From: Notospermus geniculatus
Lineage: Eukaryota > Nemertea > Pilidiophora > Heteronemertea > Lineidae
Direction: 5' to 3'
DNA: 64,000 nucleotides
NCBI GenBank assembly: GCA_002633025.1
Contig: NMRB01000911.1
Location: 74,673-138,672 of the forward strand
The translations under genes and the position numbers were made by a program. The notes beneath the pieces are model-generated. The model made no database searches, was not told the DNA's origin, and worked only from the letters and a program-made list of their open reading frames with translations. Positions 25,669 to 38,989 of this stretch are shown here, piece after piece (within the stretch, counting starts at the first letter, position 1; every line of letters begins with the position of its first letter).

Positions 25669-28132
25669 CGTCGAAACGCTGAATACGAAAGAACAATATT
25701 TCTACTGAGCTCTTGTCTTCATATTCGCACTTGTTGGACTTTTCTCCAAAAATATCGTCTTTTTTTCGCTTCCTCTGCATACAAATCATTAATTTGTCGT
25801 TCACCTCACAATCCAATACCTTTATTGCAATCATTTGTTGATCCAAGATGGTTTACAGACCTGGAGCTAGAGTTGAAGGCAACGCGCCGCCTAGGACGCA
25901 CGTGCCAAATATTTAGACTTGATGCTATTGAGTTGGACCCATGCGAATCATATTCGTGTCTTTCATAATAGCCATCAGTGTCATTCCAAGTGTTCTTTAA
26001 ACCCGTTTGTTTGCGCACGTCGCATAACTCGATACCCGACATGCAGCAAGTGGCCGCCGGGAGCCATTTTCACAACACAAACAGAACGGATGGTCAAGGG
26101 GGAAGCCGATAGCAAAAGTGCCAGCGTCGAGACAGAGTATAGCGGGATTCGAACAGACGTTGAAAGTTACAAATACGTATGAAAGTTCGATGAAATCATG
26201 TTTTTGATATCAGGTGGCGAAGAAAAAAATGTGGTCGATTTTTTTTTGGTCGTTTCCATGTTGGAAAAGCACGAACTTGTTGTTGGTAGAGCATTTTAAA
26301 ACATTAATAGTTGCTTTTTAGGCAACCTCGACCAGACGTCCTGACCATACATTTGCTGCTTTATTCTAAAACCATCGCACCAGACAAAAAAACGATGGTA
26401 AGTTACCATTCAAAACGGTTACCATCCGTGTCATTGTGGTCCCGTACCTTGGCTAATCTACCCAACATATTCACAGACACCTCGCTCATTCAGGAGCTGA
26501 CGATGACACGAGTTTTAAGTCACTACACCGTCTAATATTTCCATAAAACCTTTCACAATGCATCAATTACCTGGCAAAGATGCATTGGCATCACCCAGCC
26601 TCAATATTGTTCAACTTTAATTAAAGTCGGATTGACTATAAAACGATTGTGGGACGCCGGATTTTGCATCATCGGGTCACGGGAGGGGATGCCTCAGGCC
26701 CCCAGGTCACGTCGAGGCATGAGAAAGGCAGAGACTAAGACACTCAAAGTGAGCCAATCGCCCTGGAGATGTTGAGGCGATCACTAAGTCGGGAAATAAT
26801 AGCAAGATAATGATGATAATGACGTGTTACCGATCCGAGCAGCAACACTCGACGCTGGGCAGACTCATTGACTGCAGCGCCTTTTAACTGTAATATTGAA
26901 AAATCTACCTCTGAAACAGTAATTAGTCACTCTTGCTGAATAAGTGTTTCCTTTCTTCACTCGGCTTTGTCAAACCCGATCTGCTGGCGTAAGTTCTAAA
27001 ACAAAGTATTGCTCCTCACTTTTTATGGACAGTCATGACAGTTTAGGCCGCTAGATTAGCTCATTTTCATTCGTCATTTTTGATTTGGCACGAATCATCC
27101 GTAACCTGAAGAAAAAAACATTGCATTCTCCACTTCGTAGATACGAAGTGAAAATTTAAAATTCAAGATGCACCATAACTCTCCCGGTCTTACATGATAG
27201 GCTAAAAGACGCATTGGCGGCAGGTATGTGGTAGCAACCATCTCCAGAAATACATTAGCTCCTGGAAATGAAGTTGAATTTCGTATTTCGTACTTCATGT
27301 TTCGTCGGATTTGCGAAACCTCCCTATTTTTATTAGGATGATGCACGAAAATTACGTCAGTCGACCCGCATTTCATTTCATTTTTGTTTTTTTAACCATT
27401 TGACATCACCTCTGTTGAATCTGTTGACCACGTGCACTCACGACAGCATGAGTGAAATATGGATCATTTTCCCTCCAGTTGTTGATGAGCCGAAGTGTCC
27501 TGGTCACAGACTAGTTCCACCGGGATAGAAGACCTGGTGGTTCCTGCTGTGCCGTTCTCATCGCTCTATAGAACAAGTGGCAAAATAGTTCGAGAAAACG
27601 AGTGGAGACTTCTGCCAGTCCCGCTGCGTGGACGGTTAAAGACAGGTGAACACCTTGCGATTTCGTCCAGGTTCACATTACGGACAATGACTGCTTTGAC
27701 AAGGACTGATAATAGGAGGAGAAAGCTTTCTCTAATTGCTTAGAGGGGGAAGGCTCCATTGGAACCCACAACAACGGACGTTTTCAAGATGATTTATTAT
27801 CTTGACGATTTAATTGTGAATTCCTGTTACCCATCACATACGGGATGACGTTCTTTTCATTGGGAAAGTGACGCCAGATTTGCTTCACACAGAAATTCCC
27901 ATCTTCGTCTCGGGGCAGAAACAGGTTCAAGGGAAGTTCCTGAGAATAGCAAATGATATTTCACGTAGGCCTGCTTGACTTATTCAGTGATACATGTATC
28001 ATGTACGTACATATGTACATGTAGTCCGATTGTGGTTCTCATTCTTTTCCGTTGTAATATATATGGGCATAAATATGTATCACACCTCGATGTAGGGCTA
28101 TCGAGATTGTCCCTAATTACAATCATACTGGA
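25669..28132. other. Intergenic, no gene seen
   Basis: There are short ORFs only. 27125-27310 carries degenerate 'aaattc(g/a)' words on both strands. I see no splice-flanked coding exon. Confidence 0.45.
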
Positions 28133-28284
28133 CCAGGGGCCATGGATATTTATGAAGCTTCGTAACTTTGCGTTCACGCAAATCTATTGTAAGGCATGGT
28201 CAGTGAACAATAGGGCATGTGCAGCCAAACAAAAGATTTGCGTGCACGCTAAGTTGCGAAGGCTTCATAAATATGGCCCCAGGT
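28133..28284. mobile_element. Foldback MITE family 5, copy 1
   Basis: The left end ccaggggccatggatattta and right end taaatatggccccagg are inverted. The subterminal 'gcgttcacgcaaatct' pairs with 'agatttgcgtgcacgc'. The whole element can fold into one hairpin. A second copy is at 47545-47692. Confidence 0.8.
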
Positions 28285-28300
28285 ATGATCTCGGAGAAAG

Positions 28301-28465
28301 CAGGGCCGGATCCACGATTTCGGAAAATAGTGGCGCGCACTGTGCTAGAAACATTGAAATCTGCGGTGAATGATTTGCTCCAAATTTCAGAATTTCACGG
28401 TCGATTTTACAGATTTGTTGGCCGAAAGGGGGGCGCGCCGGGTGCGCCCCTTGGATCCGCGCCTG
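28301..28465. mobile_element. CAGG...CCTG element (family 6), 165 bp
   Basis: The ends cagggccggatcc and ggatccgcgcctg are inverted. A GAAAG direct repeat (28296-28300 and 28466-28470) flanks it as a 5-bp target duplication. The same 165-bp element is at 48094-48258. The ends resemble hAT elements, but hAT duplications are usually 8 bp. Confidence 0.75.
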
Positions 28466-29884
28466 GAAAGTCCCCCTGGAATCAAAGTCCGGGAAAATGT
28501 TGTGAATCGCCGAAGTTCATTTGAATTTATAATCGATTATCGCTTCAGTCATTACACACACGTTTAAATCTATGTACATGTATATGTACACTAAAATTGC
28601 TCAGTTGTAAGGTCGCAGACGTCTTTCATTCCCGGGGTCCAGCTTCTCATGTTGGTGATGGTCGGCATTGCTGACCAAACAGCAGGCTGTTGCCACCATG
28701 CAGTATCTTCGTGACACTGATGCTTTTGATATGATGTTGGAAGAGCTAGATCCAGTGGCAAAGCCAGGTCTCTGTTTTTAACTCATTTTGCAGTTCCGAT
28801 TTTGTAACCTTCTGAGATGCTTCTTGAATCATGCAGTCAGATTACCGTACCTTCTATTTTGTTGTAGGTTATAGACTTTGTTGAATCAGATACAGTATGA
28901 AAAAGTCATGTCGGTGTGGTTCGTGAATCACCAAGTTGACTTAAAATTAGTCACCATTCTCTATTATAATAGTTATGGAGTAAATTTTCAACCTGTTATT
29001 GTTCAACTGCTCCCTCTTGAGGCACGCCATGTGCACAGAAGGGGTTTTCTCTGGCAAAACAGCATTGATTACTACCTGTCTAAGTGGACCAGCATCTGGC
29101 CATGAAAACTTGAACATTCTCCGCATTATTGATATACCATGTTCCCTATTCTACTCATAACTGGGAATACAGCAGAGCTGCAACCCTTCAAACCCGAGCG
29201 TCATGCACTTCTGTATAGGCCTGGCATGGGTTTTCATGGCTGGTGTACAGGCCGACCAACAGGTGGTGACTGTGTGAAGCCTCCGGCGGGTGGGTTCCAT
29301 GTGATGGTTTGCTGCTGTCGCTGTTTTCTAACCATTCAGTCAGCAATCGAGTTGGTGAAGCAGTAGGCCTGGCTTTGAGTTCTGAATTTGAAGAGGATGT
29401 TGCCTGCATTGTGGTAAAATTGATCGATGAATCCTGGTTTTAACTTACTTGATGTTGTATCTCACCATTTTCTTTCTGGTAAAGGCCTGTCTACACCATC
29501 CACATTTCCAAAACATATCTCTACTTACTTTTCGAGGCTATTTTTGTTCATATTTAGTATCAACGAACTCAGTTCTTCAGTGACGATGGTCCATGATTCA
29601 GTAGTCCACAATAAGCTGAGGTGTAGACCAGGATCTTCTACATTTCTCGAAAGACTTGAGGTGGTTCCTTCTAAAATGGCGGGACAAAATGAATACAAGC
29701 CTGGTGGCGACCGGGTTCACGAAGTGACGTTCAGATCATGAGACTGCAGTTACATGTAGTTGCTGGGGCCCGTAGCTATAGATGTTTGGTTTGGGCAGCG
29801 GAAAGAAACTCGATAGCAGGACAAGTCCTTACATCCAAACAGAGAAAATCTTTGTGAATAAAAGAAAAGAAATGGAGAAAAAAA

Positions 29885-29960
29885 TTTCTTCCACCACCCG
29901 GGCTCGAACCCATGGTCATAGACAACCATAGCCGTAACACTGAACCCACTGGACAATACT
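29885..29960 (-). mobile_element. tRNA-derived SINE head
   Basis: On the minus strand, 'gtccagtgggttcagtgtta' is followed by 'catgggttcgagcccggg', an A/B-box pair at tRNA spacing. The rest of the element is not clearly delimited. The acceptor stem does not pair, so I do not call a functional tRNA. Confidence 0.55.
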
Positions 29961-31827
29961 GATAACCCAAATGCGGCGATGGCCTATATTCACCATCAAC
30001 ACTGACCCCAATTATCAACTCATCCATAAGGCATCCCTTTATTTTAGTCCCAAGAANTTGGTTTTTTATTTCCTCCGATTTGTCTAACTTGTCATTCTAA
30101 AGCTGAAAATGAAAAAAGTGAACTTAACCTAAGTTTTTTTTTATTTTTGTTCCGTCCTCCGTACCTGGGCTCAGAAACTTTGTGCCCGTAAACCAAAGAA
30201 TATAATAACCGTGGCCTAAAGGTGATATATTCTTCTGATTTTTTTGCATGCTCTCGTTATTTTGTACACAAAAATGCCGTTTCATGATGATGTATACATT
30301 CGTCCGTACATCGGCGATTATGCCCCAAACAAAAGTGTCGATTTCTCGAAAAAACGCGAATAATATGTAAATTCTACTATAAGAGACATAACTTGGCGTT
30401 ACATTACACTTATTAGTGAAATTTCCTGCCAATTGGTGCTATATTAAGTGAATAAACCCGTGTGACAAGAAATGATGTGGCACGAAAATAACGTCACTTC
30501 GTGAACAATAACCTCGAACCAGTGTGATCAATGGTAGGCCTACATACCGCTAAACTGCAGTTGTGTACCGCGCCTCCGTCGGTTTACCCGCTGCGTGGAG
30601 AGCTGGTGAAACCGAAGGGGGCGCGGTGCAACCGCATTCGGGAGTTTCGCCTTCGGACATGTCGGACTAGAGGAGCGCCTGGTCCAAAGACGAAGTGAAC
30701 CGAGGCCTTGATATTTTCATGATTTCTAGAGGTAACTTTATAAAGTTTATACATTTATTTCTGAATCCACTTCCACAACTGTCGGTTTGTAACTACGTGG
30801 ATGGTATCGATACGTAATTGACACCGTTAAGGCTTCAAGTACAACCTGCTGTTAATTCCTGGTGGTTGAACATTGTCAATAGAAACCCGCCATTATAGCA
30901 GATGTCAGATCAGGTTTTAAATTGATTTCATATACAGTACATGTATATTATAAAGTAATATAGTATCAATGAACGTGTATGGTGTTTCTAACATCAGATT
31001 CAAAAGAGAGCAGCACGACTTTCCAAATTAACCTTAGCTCTTTAAGATTTCGACCACGGATGTGTTAGTTACAAAAAATGCGGAAAGCACATTGGTCCTC
31101 ACAGCTTATTCTTGGTCCGACCTTTTCAGATGTTGCACGGAGAAAAGGGTTACAAATGGTCATCCAAGTAGACCTATAGGCCCTGTATCAAAAATTCATC
31201 AAGCGCTGATGAATTTTTTGCTTACAATTCATTTTCACAGCACTTTTATATTATTACATGTAGCCTAGGTGAAATTAACGTTCTGATCTCGGATTTGTTA
31301 TCAAATCCACCATAAAAGGGGCTGAACGTGCCGCACAACGAAAGATGGTGTTCAAGAAACGTGGTCCATCGTCTGCCACTGGACATAGGCCAGGGTGTCC
31401 TTAATCACCTGGTGGATCCCCGGTGTCTGGCTTGGTCTCTCGCAATCACGGCTAAGTTTTAATTTGTAAGACAATGAATGGCCGAAGTATTGTTCCGAGC
31501 TCCAGTGATGAGCATAGTTACAACATCAGCCGTGAAACACCCTCAGGGCACCGCCGAATCGTGAGTGTATGGCGGTCTCACCCTTTGTGTAAAATCGTCT
31601 GCGTGAAAGGATGCGCTACTTATCTTGTCTTTATCTTAATGGCCACTTTTATGAGTTGGTTAAACTCGATACAGTTCATTATGGGGTCAGGAAAGATCTT
31701 CATATTTTTCATTTAATTGCTAGTTTCGTTATTTCAGTGTGCTCAAGCATGCGATAGTTGTTGCGGTCATAGATTACGGTGGGGTGTTAAAACGTCACTC
31801 AAGAATACTAGTTGCATGGAAACACAG

Positions 31828-31905
31828 GGTTGCATCCTCCACAGCAGGAGTTTCTCCTCGACATTCACCTACACAAACTTTGTGTGTGAGTGTATGAAGA
31901 GGATT
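31828..31905. repeat. Degenerate copy of the hairpin MITE at 48650
   Basis: 'gcatcctccacagcaggag' and 'tgtgagtgtatgaagagg' match the two arms of the 48650-48758 hairpin. The middle has diverged. Confidence 0.55.
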
Positions 31906-33523
31906 GCAAAGCCGTGCTATTGGAGGGTGGCAGGGTGGAGTCCAATGGACCAATTACTCACAAGGGTGGTGTGCATTAGTAGGCCTTGCAAACGTAGAAG
32001 ACTATTATTGGTTCCAGGAAAATTTGTCAATTGAAAAAAATTACAACAGTATCGGTATATAGGCCCAACATGTTGGAAAACTCATAAAAAGGCGCACATG
32101 CACCAAAATCAAGTTCTGGCACGTTTTGCGGTGCGGTTAGGCCATTCTTTTTATATTACTTGTTTGGCGGATTTCTTTGCTGTAAACCTAACATAGGAGA
32201 TCGGAATAAAAATAAAATTAAAATCCAACAAATAAAAAAACCCTAACCCAACCACGGCAGGATCAGGACAAATGAAGGCAAAACTTAAGTTACAAGGCTG
32301 GACACATCACAGACATGACAGAGGGAACAGATAGATCATGCTTCCGAATCCAATTCTGTCATCTGCACATGTGCAAAGTCAAAAGGTGTCACTTTTATTT
32401 CGGATATCAGGGTTTTTAATGTCGGGGGCAATAAAAAATGACAATATTTCCAATTTTATTTTTTTTCAAAAAAGCCCAAAACTAACATCGGCGGATCCGC
32501 CAAACAAGTAATAAAAAACGAATGGCCTTACCGCCCCTGCATGATTTCTGACGCTGGATTTCGGGAACCACACCGCAAAACGCACCAGAATCCGGTTTGG
32601 GTGAGTGCGCGCACTCAATCCCACTGATACTCGGAAGACCTGTCTCAGGATAATTCGTGTTTTGACAACTTAACAGCCACCATGCCGTCACCAGATCATG
32701 TTTCGCCACGCAGCTTTATGGGTCCTGTGACAGAAACAGAGGATACACATTTTCCTTGAATACTTTGTCCAATAAACCAAGGTCCGTCTGTTCCTCCAAG
32801 GTCTGGGAGAAGACAGGACGCAAGTGCCAAACCATGCGGCGCAAGCAAAACTGTCCTGTCCCGCGCGTTTGGCGTGCGTGATCTATGTGAAGACCTACCC
32901 TGCTGGGTCCCTTATCCCCGCCTGAGGTCACTGTTGTCCACTCCGTCGATGAGAGCCCACATTCCTTTCATTCGTTTCGGACTCTAATTGACCACGTGGT
33001 TCACCACACTTCTCTGTTTAATAATCTTAGTTAATTTCCCATGAAAATTTTCCGCCTCTACAGACTTGTAACAACATGAATGGATACCTCACGTCGGGAG
33101 ACGCGCAGGTTGTTCAAAATATTTATTTTCGTCACGGGCTGGGCGCCTAGAAACATATCTAATGGTGGTCTATCTAACGTTATGATAAATTTGATTTAAC
33201 GTGCCAATTAAATTTGCCCAATAAGTTGGAAGATATCTTTGACCGCTGTTTGCTTCCGTCACAAACCATCTGTGTAATGGTGTAACCGTCTGGGTCATCG
33301 GACATAAAGGTCGGCGCTAACTTGTCAGAAAATTCGATGCAATACCAATAATAATGTCAAGAAATCAATATCCCGTTTAAAATACCCGAGAATTTTGAAG
33401 AATCTTTTTTTCATGATGTAACAGTAAAGGACGTTCCTCTGAAAAAGTGTCCGCTTCTATTGTCTGCCAATCGCCAGAGATTAGAATAATCGGGCGGTCT
33501 GGGTCTGAAGTCTCGGTGAGGGC

Positions 33524-33690
33524 GGTCTAGGAAACCCGTCGGATGTCATTGAGCAGCAAGAGCTGTAAGATTGCATTGATCTGCTACTGTTCACCTGTTA
33601 CCAAGTACATTTCAGCTATTGAAATGTGTGGCTTCACCAAGGCCATTAACACTTTCCTCAGATGTGACATCTAACGAGTTTTCCTATGCA
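33524..33690. mobile_element. Partial copy of MITE family 7
   Basis: 'ggtctaggaaacccgtcggatgtc' words at 33525 and 'ccaaggccattaacactttc' at 33637 match the element at 51831-52197, on opposite strands for the inner part. It is truncated or rearranged. Confidence 0.55.
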
Positions 33691-33760
33691 GCCTCACATA
33701 TATATCACGCATCTTCGGTTCCCCAGGCAGTTTATCCAGGGCACATTCTTTCCTTCATCC

Positions 33761-33799
33761 TTGGAGGAATTATACTGACTGTCAGTATAATTCCTCCAA
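33761..33799. repeat. Perfect 39-bp palindrome
   Basis: ttggaggaattatactgac, one central T, then the exact reverse complement. A looser version (cttggaggatattctgac ... attcctccaag) lies at 37371-37400 in the RSPH3 upstream region. Confidence 0.9.
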
Positions 33800-35047
33800 C
33801 AGTCCAAGCTTCATCTAAGGGGAACTGTTCCTTTGTCTTCATGTTTCACAACTTCACTAGGCCTAAGGCCTTCTTCAACTTCACTAGAGTGCAAAAATGA
33901 AAATATTGACTCAATTGTTCAATGTATTAAATTCATTTATTTCCGGTTTTTTTTATCTACACAAACAAAATACACCTTGGCATTAATAAATGTACAGTGT
34001 CTAGCATACACAAAATAGTGGGGCTCAAAATAACGGACGGACAACAGGAATGTATAATATGCTGAACTAGACAGAAGTTGTTTCAGAAATTGGTGATTTT
34101 AATACGATGAGGGATCATAGTTCGATTCCTTCATGATGTTACACCAGCACTAGCCTTTTACAGTAAAACCTTCACAGAACAGATCTTCTGACTACATGTA
34201 GAAGAACAATGAAGTTCGTTATGTAGGTACCTTCATTAGATAGAAATGACCTAAACCTCTGGGACGGAAAACATCTTCTAAACCAGTCGCTATGTACAGC
34301 TTTTGTGCAACATTTCAACTATATACACTTATCACAATTATGCAAGACATCGTCTTATCACAAAGTACTGTCAAAAAATATTAGAAAGTTGGTCATCATT
34401 TGAAATTCTCAATACTGCTGGTAGGCCTACTCTACTAGAGCATGCATCAACTCTGATGTGAACCAATATCCATTGACAGCGTGTAGGACAGGACAAACTG
34501 ACAAGTCAATGACTGTTTTGGAGATACCTGCAGGGGCCTAGTACCGGTAACATTTAGATGGGGAAAACACAAACATTTGCAACGAAAAGTCAGGAATGCC
34601 CCTGCATTTCCTTTTCGAGATGAACACGCTTTTGCCATTTTATGTTCTCTACTTGATTACCCTTTGATTTACGAAGGGGAACGACACACTCATTTTACAC
34701 CGCACAGTATCTAACATAAACCTTCCCCTGAAGTAGTTGAAAACTTCTCATCCATTTCCTCCGGCATTCAGAGCAATATTCATACTTTTAGTTTAGGCCA
34801 CACAACCTCTTTCCTTCATAGCACTCAAGACATTGATGAACATCCCTATTTTGAAAATAAATTACCCCATACACGTATAACAGTGGATACATACTGAATA
34901 TCATTTCTAGTCACTGTATTTCCACACGAGTCCGTTACAAAAATTATGAATAACAAAAGTGGCTTATTTCTTGTCATCATGACAAATATTTGCAGAAATC
35001 TGCCAGAAATGACCCACGACTGCAGTCCGTGATCAGATTTTTTATAA
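33800..35047. other. RSPH3 downstream region
   Basis: Probable 3' UTR and downstream sequence of the minus-strand RSPH3 gene, whose stop codon is at 35048-35050. I did not locate a certain polyadenylation signal. No other gene is seen. Confidence 0.4.
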
Positions 35048-37231
35048 CTATGCTTCTTCATCTTCTTCTTCGGCTTCTTGTGCAGCGGGTTCTTCTTCGG
35101 CAACCGGCTGCAAGAAGAAAACATGATTTACTTGAGTGGGATGCACAGGACATGGAAGTTAAAATAGATTCACATTATTTTAATAATCCAATGACTGTTC
35201 AAGAATTTTGGGGACGATTTTTTAACTGTCAAGTCTTTTCACTGCCAATGGACACACTCAGATTTTACAAAGTATTTCTTTTTGAACCTGCTCTTTCTTT
35301 CAGTTTTTTGTCAATTCATCTGTTTATGAGGTAGGCCCTGGGATAATTTCAGTCATGGATAATTACCTCTTGGGTTGAGGCTGGTTCAGTTGGTTCTGCT
35401 GGTGCCTCCGCAGCTGGTTCAAGTTCCAGGGATATCGTCGGAATACTACCAGACTTCTTTTCCTCCACCAACTGCTTGGCGGCTTCTTGTGCTAGTTTAT
35501 ACTGTTCTTCCTTCTCTTCCAACTGTTGGAACAGATCGCTACGACTACGCACAACGTCTCGGAGGATACCGTCAAGTACCAGACGTCCGTGTACAGCCTT
35601 GTTGAGCTGTTCGTCGACACGTTCCATTAACCATGGCATGAATCCCTGCTCAACATCTGAAAGGCAATCAAAAGAAATTGAACTACATGTGCCATAGTGG
35701 TTGTTTTTCCACTATTACGTCATAAACTTGCATTTTCATGACGTTTTTCTACCTCACATCCTGACATGATAACTGAACTCAAAAGGTTTGCATACATAAG
35801 AAAGTAAAGTGCGACATGATTTCCAACATTATGTAACTTACCTCTTTCGACCGGATCATAAAAGTAACCATTATCAGATAACGTTCCAAATACAGATGGT
35901 ACCAAATCTGCGAGGTAGCTCTGAGCGAATGCCCGGGCGGCGATCTTTTCTGCTGTCTCGTTCTCCTTCTTGAGAATTTCCCTCTGTTGGTTCATACGTC
36001 TCTCCTGAAATGTGGCATTGAAAAAACTCAGAAATTCAGGAACAACCGATCCCAGCACTCCCAATAAGAGTAGATACAGGTTCCTAATGAAATCGGACTC
36101 GGAACAAAGGTGTAGAGTTTCAAAACCCATCTATAGATATTTTTTGGCTACCACTGCACCATTGTCTCACCTTCTCTTCTCTGTGTCTTCGTTCCTGTTC
36201 CTCTAGTCGCTGTTGTTCGACTAATTCTGCATTACGTAGCTCTTCAAATGCTCGTTGTTGTGAACGGAGATTGGCCAGTTCCTCCTCCTCCATCACCTCC
36301 AACAATGATTGCTCGCATGTCTTGCCAACAAGGACTTCCAAGATTGGTTTAACTTCAATATCAAAGTCAAAGAGCTGGAGAAAAGACAAGCAAACAGTTA
36401 CTTTCACAATGACACACAATGTGCTGCCATCTCTTAATGAGAGCCAGAACTAACAACAGCGATCATTTTCTACCCAGATCAGACAAGCAAAGTCAAAATG
36501 AACAGTGTACTGGTGGTTACAAATTCAAAAGTAAAATGTATCAAATTTCCAATCAACTTTGTCACAACCTTGTGTCTTGTGTGTTTTGATAGCGATTTTT
36601 TTAAATCAGTAATTTTACCCTGCTCAGCAATGGCATGACAAACAAATGTGTTAGCATATACATTTGTACTTATACGTTAAAATCATTTCCGATGAAATTT
36701 TAGAGAGATTTCTCCCATAAAACACTTACATCGCCTTCCAGAATTTGAGTTGCGCAGTCCACGCCAGATTTTGCTGGGATAAAAAGTGGTGTTGGAGGTC
36801 GGTCAAGGAAGGCATCAGTCTGGCATTCAACATCTGCCTCTTCCACTCTATCACTCAACTCCTCCAGATACAATTCTGTCTGGACATCTATATGTTTTCT
36901 GCCTTCCACTGCTTCAGGTGACTTTGGACGCAGCTGTTCCTTGGCGCGCTTTCTGGCGATAGCTCTCCGACGGGTTTCTTGCTGTCTTTGAATCTCAATA
37001 GGATCTGGCTGTGCAGACTGAAAATGCAAAGAAGAGTCTTTGATAACTGGAGCATGTTTACACACCACACAAATGGAGGAAGTTGCATTAAGCAAAAAGA
37101 TATTCCATGGTAGGTATATGAGTCGGGAATGACTGACACTTACAGCTGGCAATGTGTGTTGAGCGTAAGTGTTTCCACGGACAATCCTTCTGTCATACAT
37201 GATGTTGCCATAGGATGATGGGATGCCATCT
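35048..37231 (-). CDS. RSPH3: Radial spoke head protein 3 (partial, 5' exon missing)
   Basis: RSPH3 is the base protein of axonemal radial spokes in motile cilia and flagella, and in known species it dimerises and anchors protein kinase A. Six exons are supported by GT..AG and phase: 37144-37231, 36730-37017, 36171-36374, 35842-36004, 35367-35656 and 35048-35107 (stop 35048-35050), about 363 residues. Diagnostic runs are YGNIMYDRRIVRGNTYAQ, VDVQTELYLEELSDRVEE, ECQTDAFLDRPPTPLFIPAK, LFDFDIEVKPILEVLVGKT, the coiled coil EEEELANLRSQQRAFEELRN and AARAFAQSYLADLVPSVFG. The C-terminus is a short acidic, glutamate-rich tail. The first recognised exon begins in phase 2, so at least one upstream exon with the start codon is missing. 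I found no candidate between 37232 and 39700, and an N sits at 37982. Confidence 0.95.
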
Positions 37232-37549
37232 CTGAAAACAAGAGTCGACTATTACAAAAATTCAAATTCAATCCAACATTGTGACGTCCAAGATGAAGGA
37301 AGACAAGGCAAAGTAAAAAGAAAAGACAAAGAATTACAGGGCCCAGGGCCCTTTCGAAACTCTTCAGTAACTTGGAGGATATTCTGACAATTCCTCCAAG
37401 CAAGGTAATTAGTAATAACAATATCCTCGCCCCAGGCTTAGGCCTACATCATTCACGTTTCGGCCCAGGGAGAGGATGTCATGATGTTGTTGACCATGTT
37501 GTTGACCATGAATGTTGTTACCCGCTGCGCTGGAGACTTTCGAAGATTT

Positions 37550-37990
37550 CATGTGATTTCGGCCCACGGTGATTTCGGCCCGGTGATTTCGGCCCGACCA
37601 TAATTCACCATCAGGCATAATAGGGGGCCTACTTATGCCCAGGCCTTTGAAAAAAATAAACAATTTTGATTGTCTCATCGTAAAAATGTAGTTTTAGTTT
37701 ATTCTTATTCAGGATCAGACAAGTTGCGCATTGCTCATCGCAAAAAATTAAATGTAGGCCTCTAAGGCCGGCCTACATTTTCCATGATCATGTTCATATA
37801 GGCCTATCGTTAGGCCTATTTATCAAACTAAAAATCAATGTTTGTCTTATTATAAATTTTCTAATTCTAATTAAATATAATATAGTAACAAGCAAAACTA
37901 ATAAATTGACATGCCGAAATCACTAATTTAGCACAAACTAAACTGGGGCCTAAATCACCGGGCCGAAATCACCGTGGGCCGNAAATCGGA
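37550..37990. mobile_element. Foldback element with 'gatttcggccc' ends
   Basis: 'gatttcggcccacggtgatt' at about 37557 is the inverse of 'aatcaccgtgggccg' at about 37967. The unit 'ggtgatttcggccc' is repeated within the left end. An N (37982) interrupts the right end. It lies upstream of the known RSPH3 exons. Confidence 0.7.
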
Positions 37991-38444
37991 GGGGATCAAA
38001 TGCACCAAAATTTGACGGACAGCACAGCAACTTGTGTATGTAAATAGCGGTCTGTGCACAGGGATACGGAACCTCATTACCAGGCGGATAGATACCCTAA
38101 AAGTTTGCAATTTATCGGAAGATGTAGCCCAATAATCGATTAAATGTACAAACTTGTTTACGTTTATCACGAGAGGTGTGACTGTACATCGTCAATGCTG
38201 TTATATTTTCGATTGAATCAGATATTGTGTGCACTATTTTTTGCGGATGTGTATGGCAATGTCAAGCGATGTAAACACCGTCGCTATTGTTGCCTAGCTA
38301 CGACAAATCGACATAAATATTGGAAGGAAAAGTTATCTTACAATATTTTCACGTTTAAATACATCTATAGAACGTTATTGTCGAATTTTTGAAAGAAATG
38401 ATAAATAAATAATATGAAAAATTAGGATATTCGGAAATTGTAAT

Positions 38445-38816
38445 AATTCATTTGGTTCTACTCTTGCCTAATAGGTGGCGGTATCAAAGGGATGTTCTCA
38501 AAGGTGTCTTTGTTACCTAAGTTATCGACTGAAAATCAACTGGATTTTTTCCGCTATTTAAGGAGAACGTTTTGCAGAAACATTACTGTTACTCATATTC
38601 AACTGTTGGGTGAATATCAGGAGAAATACTCATGACCAGTGCCAATAAGACGAGAAATGGGGCAACGAAACACAATGTACTTGTTGACTTTAGAGACGGC
38701 CCCTCAAAGTACAATGGTCAAGGTCGTAAATAGTCTTGCGCACAAAGATACTGGAGCACTACAGATTATTATAGCTCCGACACAGAATGGTTGGACAAGA
38801 CTAATTAAGCGACAAG
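38445..38816 (+). promoter_or_regulatory. Upstream region of the 38817 exon, with an upstream ORF
   Basis: An ATG at 38632 opens a 33-codon reading frame (stop TAG near 38731) ahead of the mitochondrial-leader exon. If transcription starts before it, this would be an upstream ORF. RSPH3 runs the other way, so the region may be a shared promoter; that is inference. Confidence 0.3.
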
Positions 38817-38989
38817 ATGGCAGCTTTACGAAGTTGCTCTCGATTTCTTCTTCCAAAATTACGTTTTTCTGTATCAAAACATGCGGGATCGGCCAAATTT
38901 TACAACCTGAATGAAAAAACTAGTCATTTTACGCAACGTGAATTCGCTAGATCTTTTTCAAGTAGTGGGATTCTGAGGAAAAAAGGAGC
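38817..38989 (+). CDS. Orphan first exon encoding a mitochondrial presequence
   Basis: ATG at 38817 lies in good context (AAG ATG G). It opens 57 codons rich in Arg, Ser, Lys and Phe with almost no acidic residues: MAALRSCSRFLLPKLRFSVS, later REFARSFSSSGILRKKG. It ends at a clean donor, GGAGC|GTAAGT, in phase 2. This composition is that of a cleavable matrix-targeting peptide. I could not identify the protein or find a second exon that continues the frame. The open stretch at 39108-39210 (reading RRQTREAKVRHWAKEVPDER) is nearby but does not join in frame at a visible acceptor. The LINE insertion just downstream may lie in its intron. Confidence 0.5.

Larger units (their letters stand above)
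28466..33520. other. Gene-poor stretch
   Basis: I see no supported exon. It holds a tRNA-like SINE head (29885-29960), an N at 30057, and a degenerate hairpin relative at 31828-31905. Several 60-105 codon ORFs lack recognisable domains and splice context. Confidence 0.45.
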
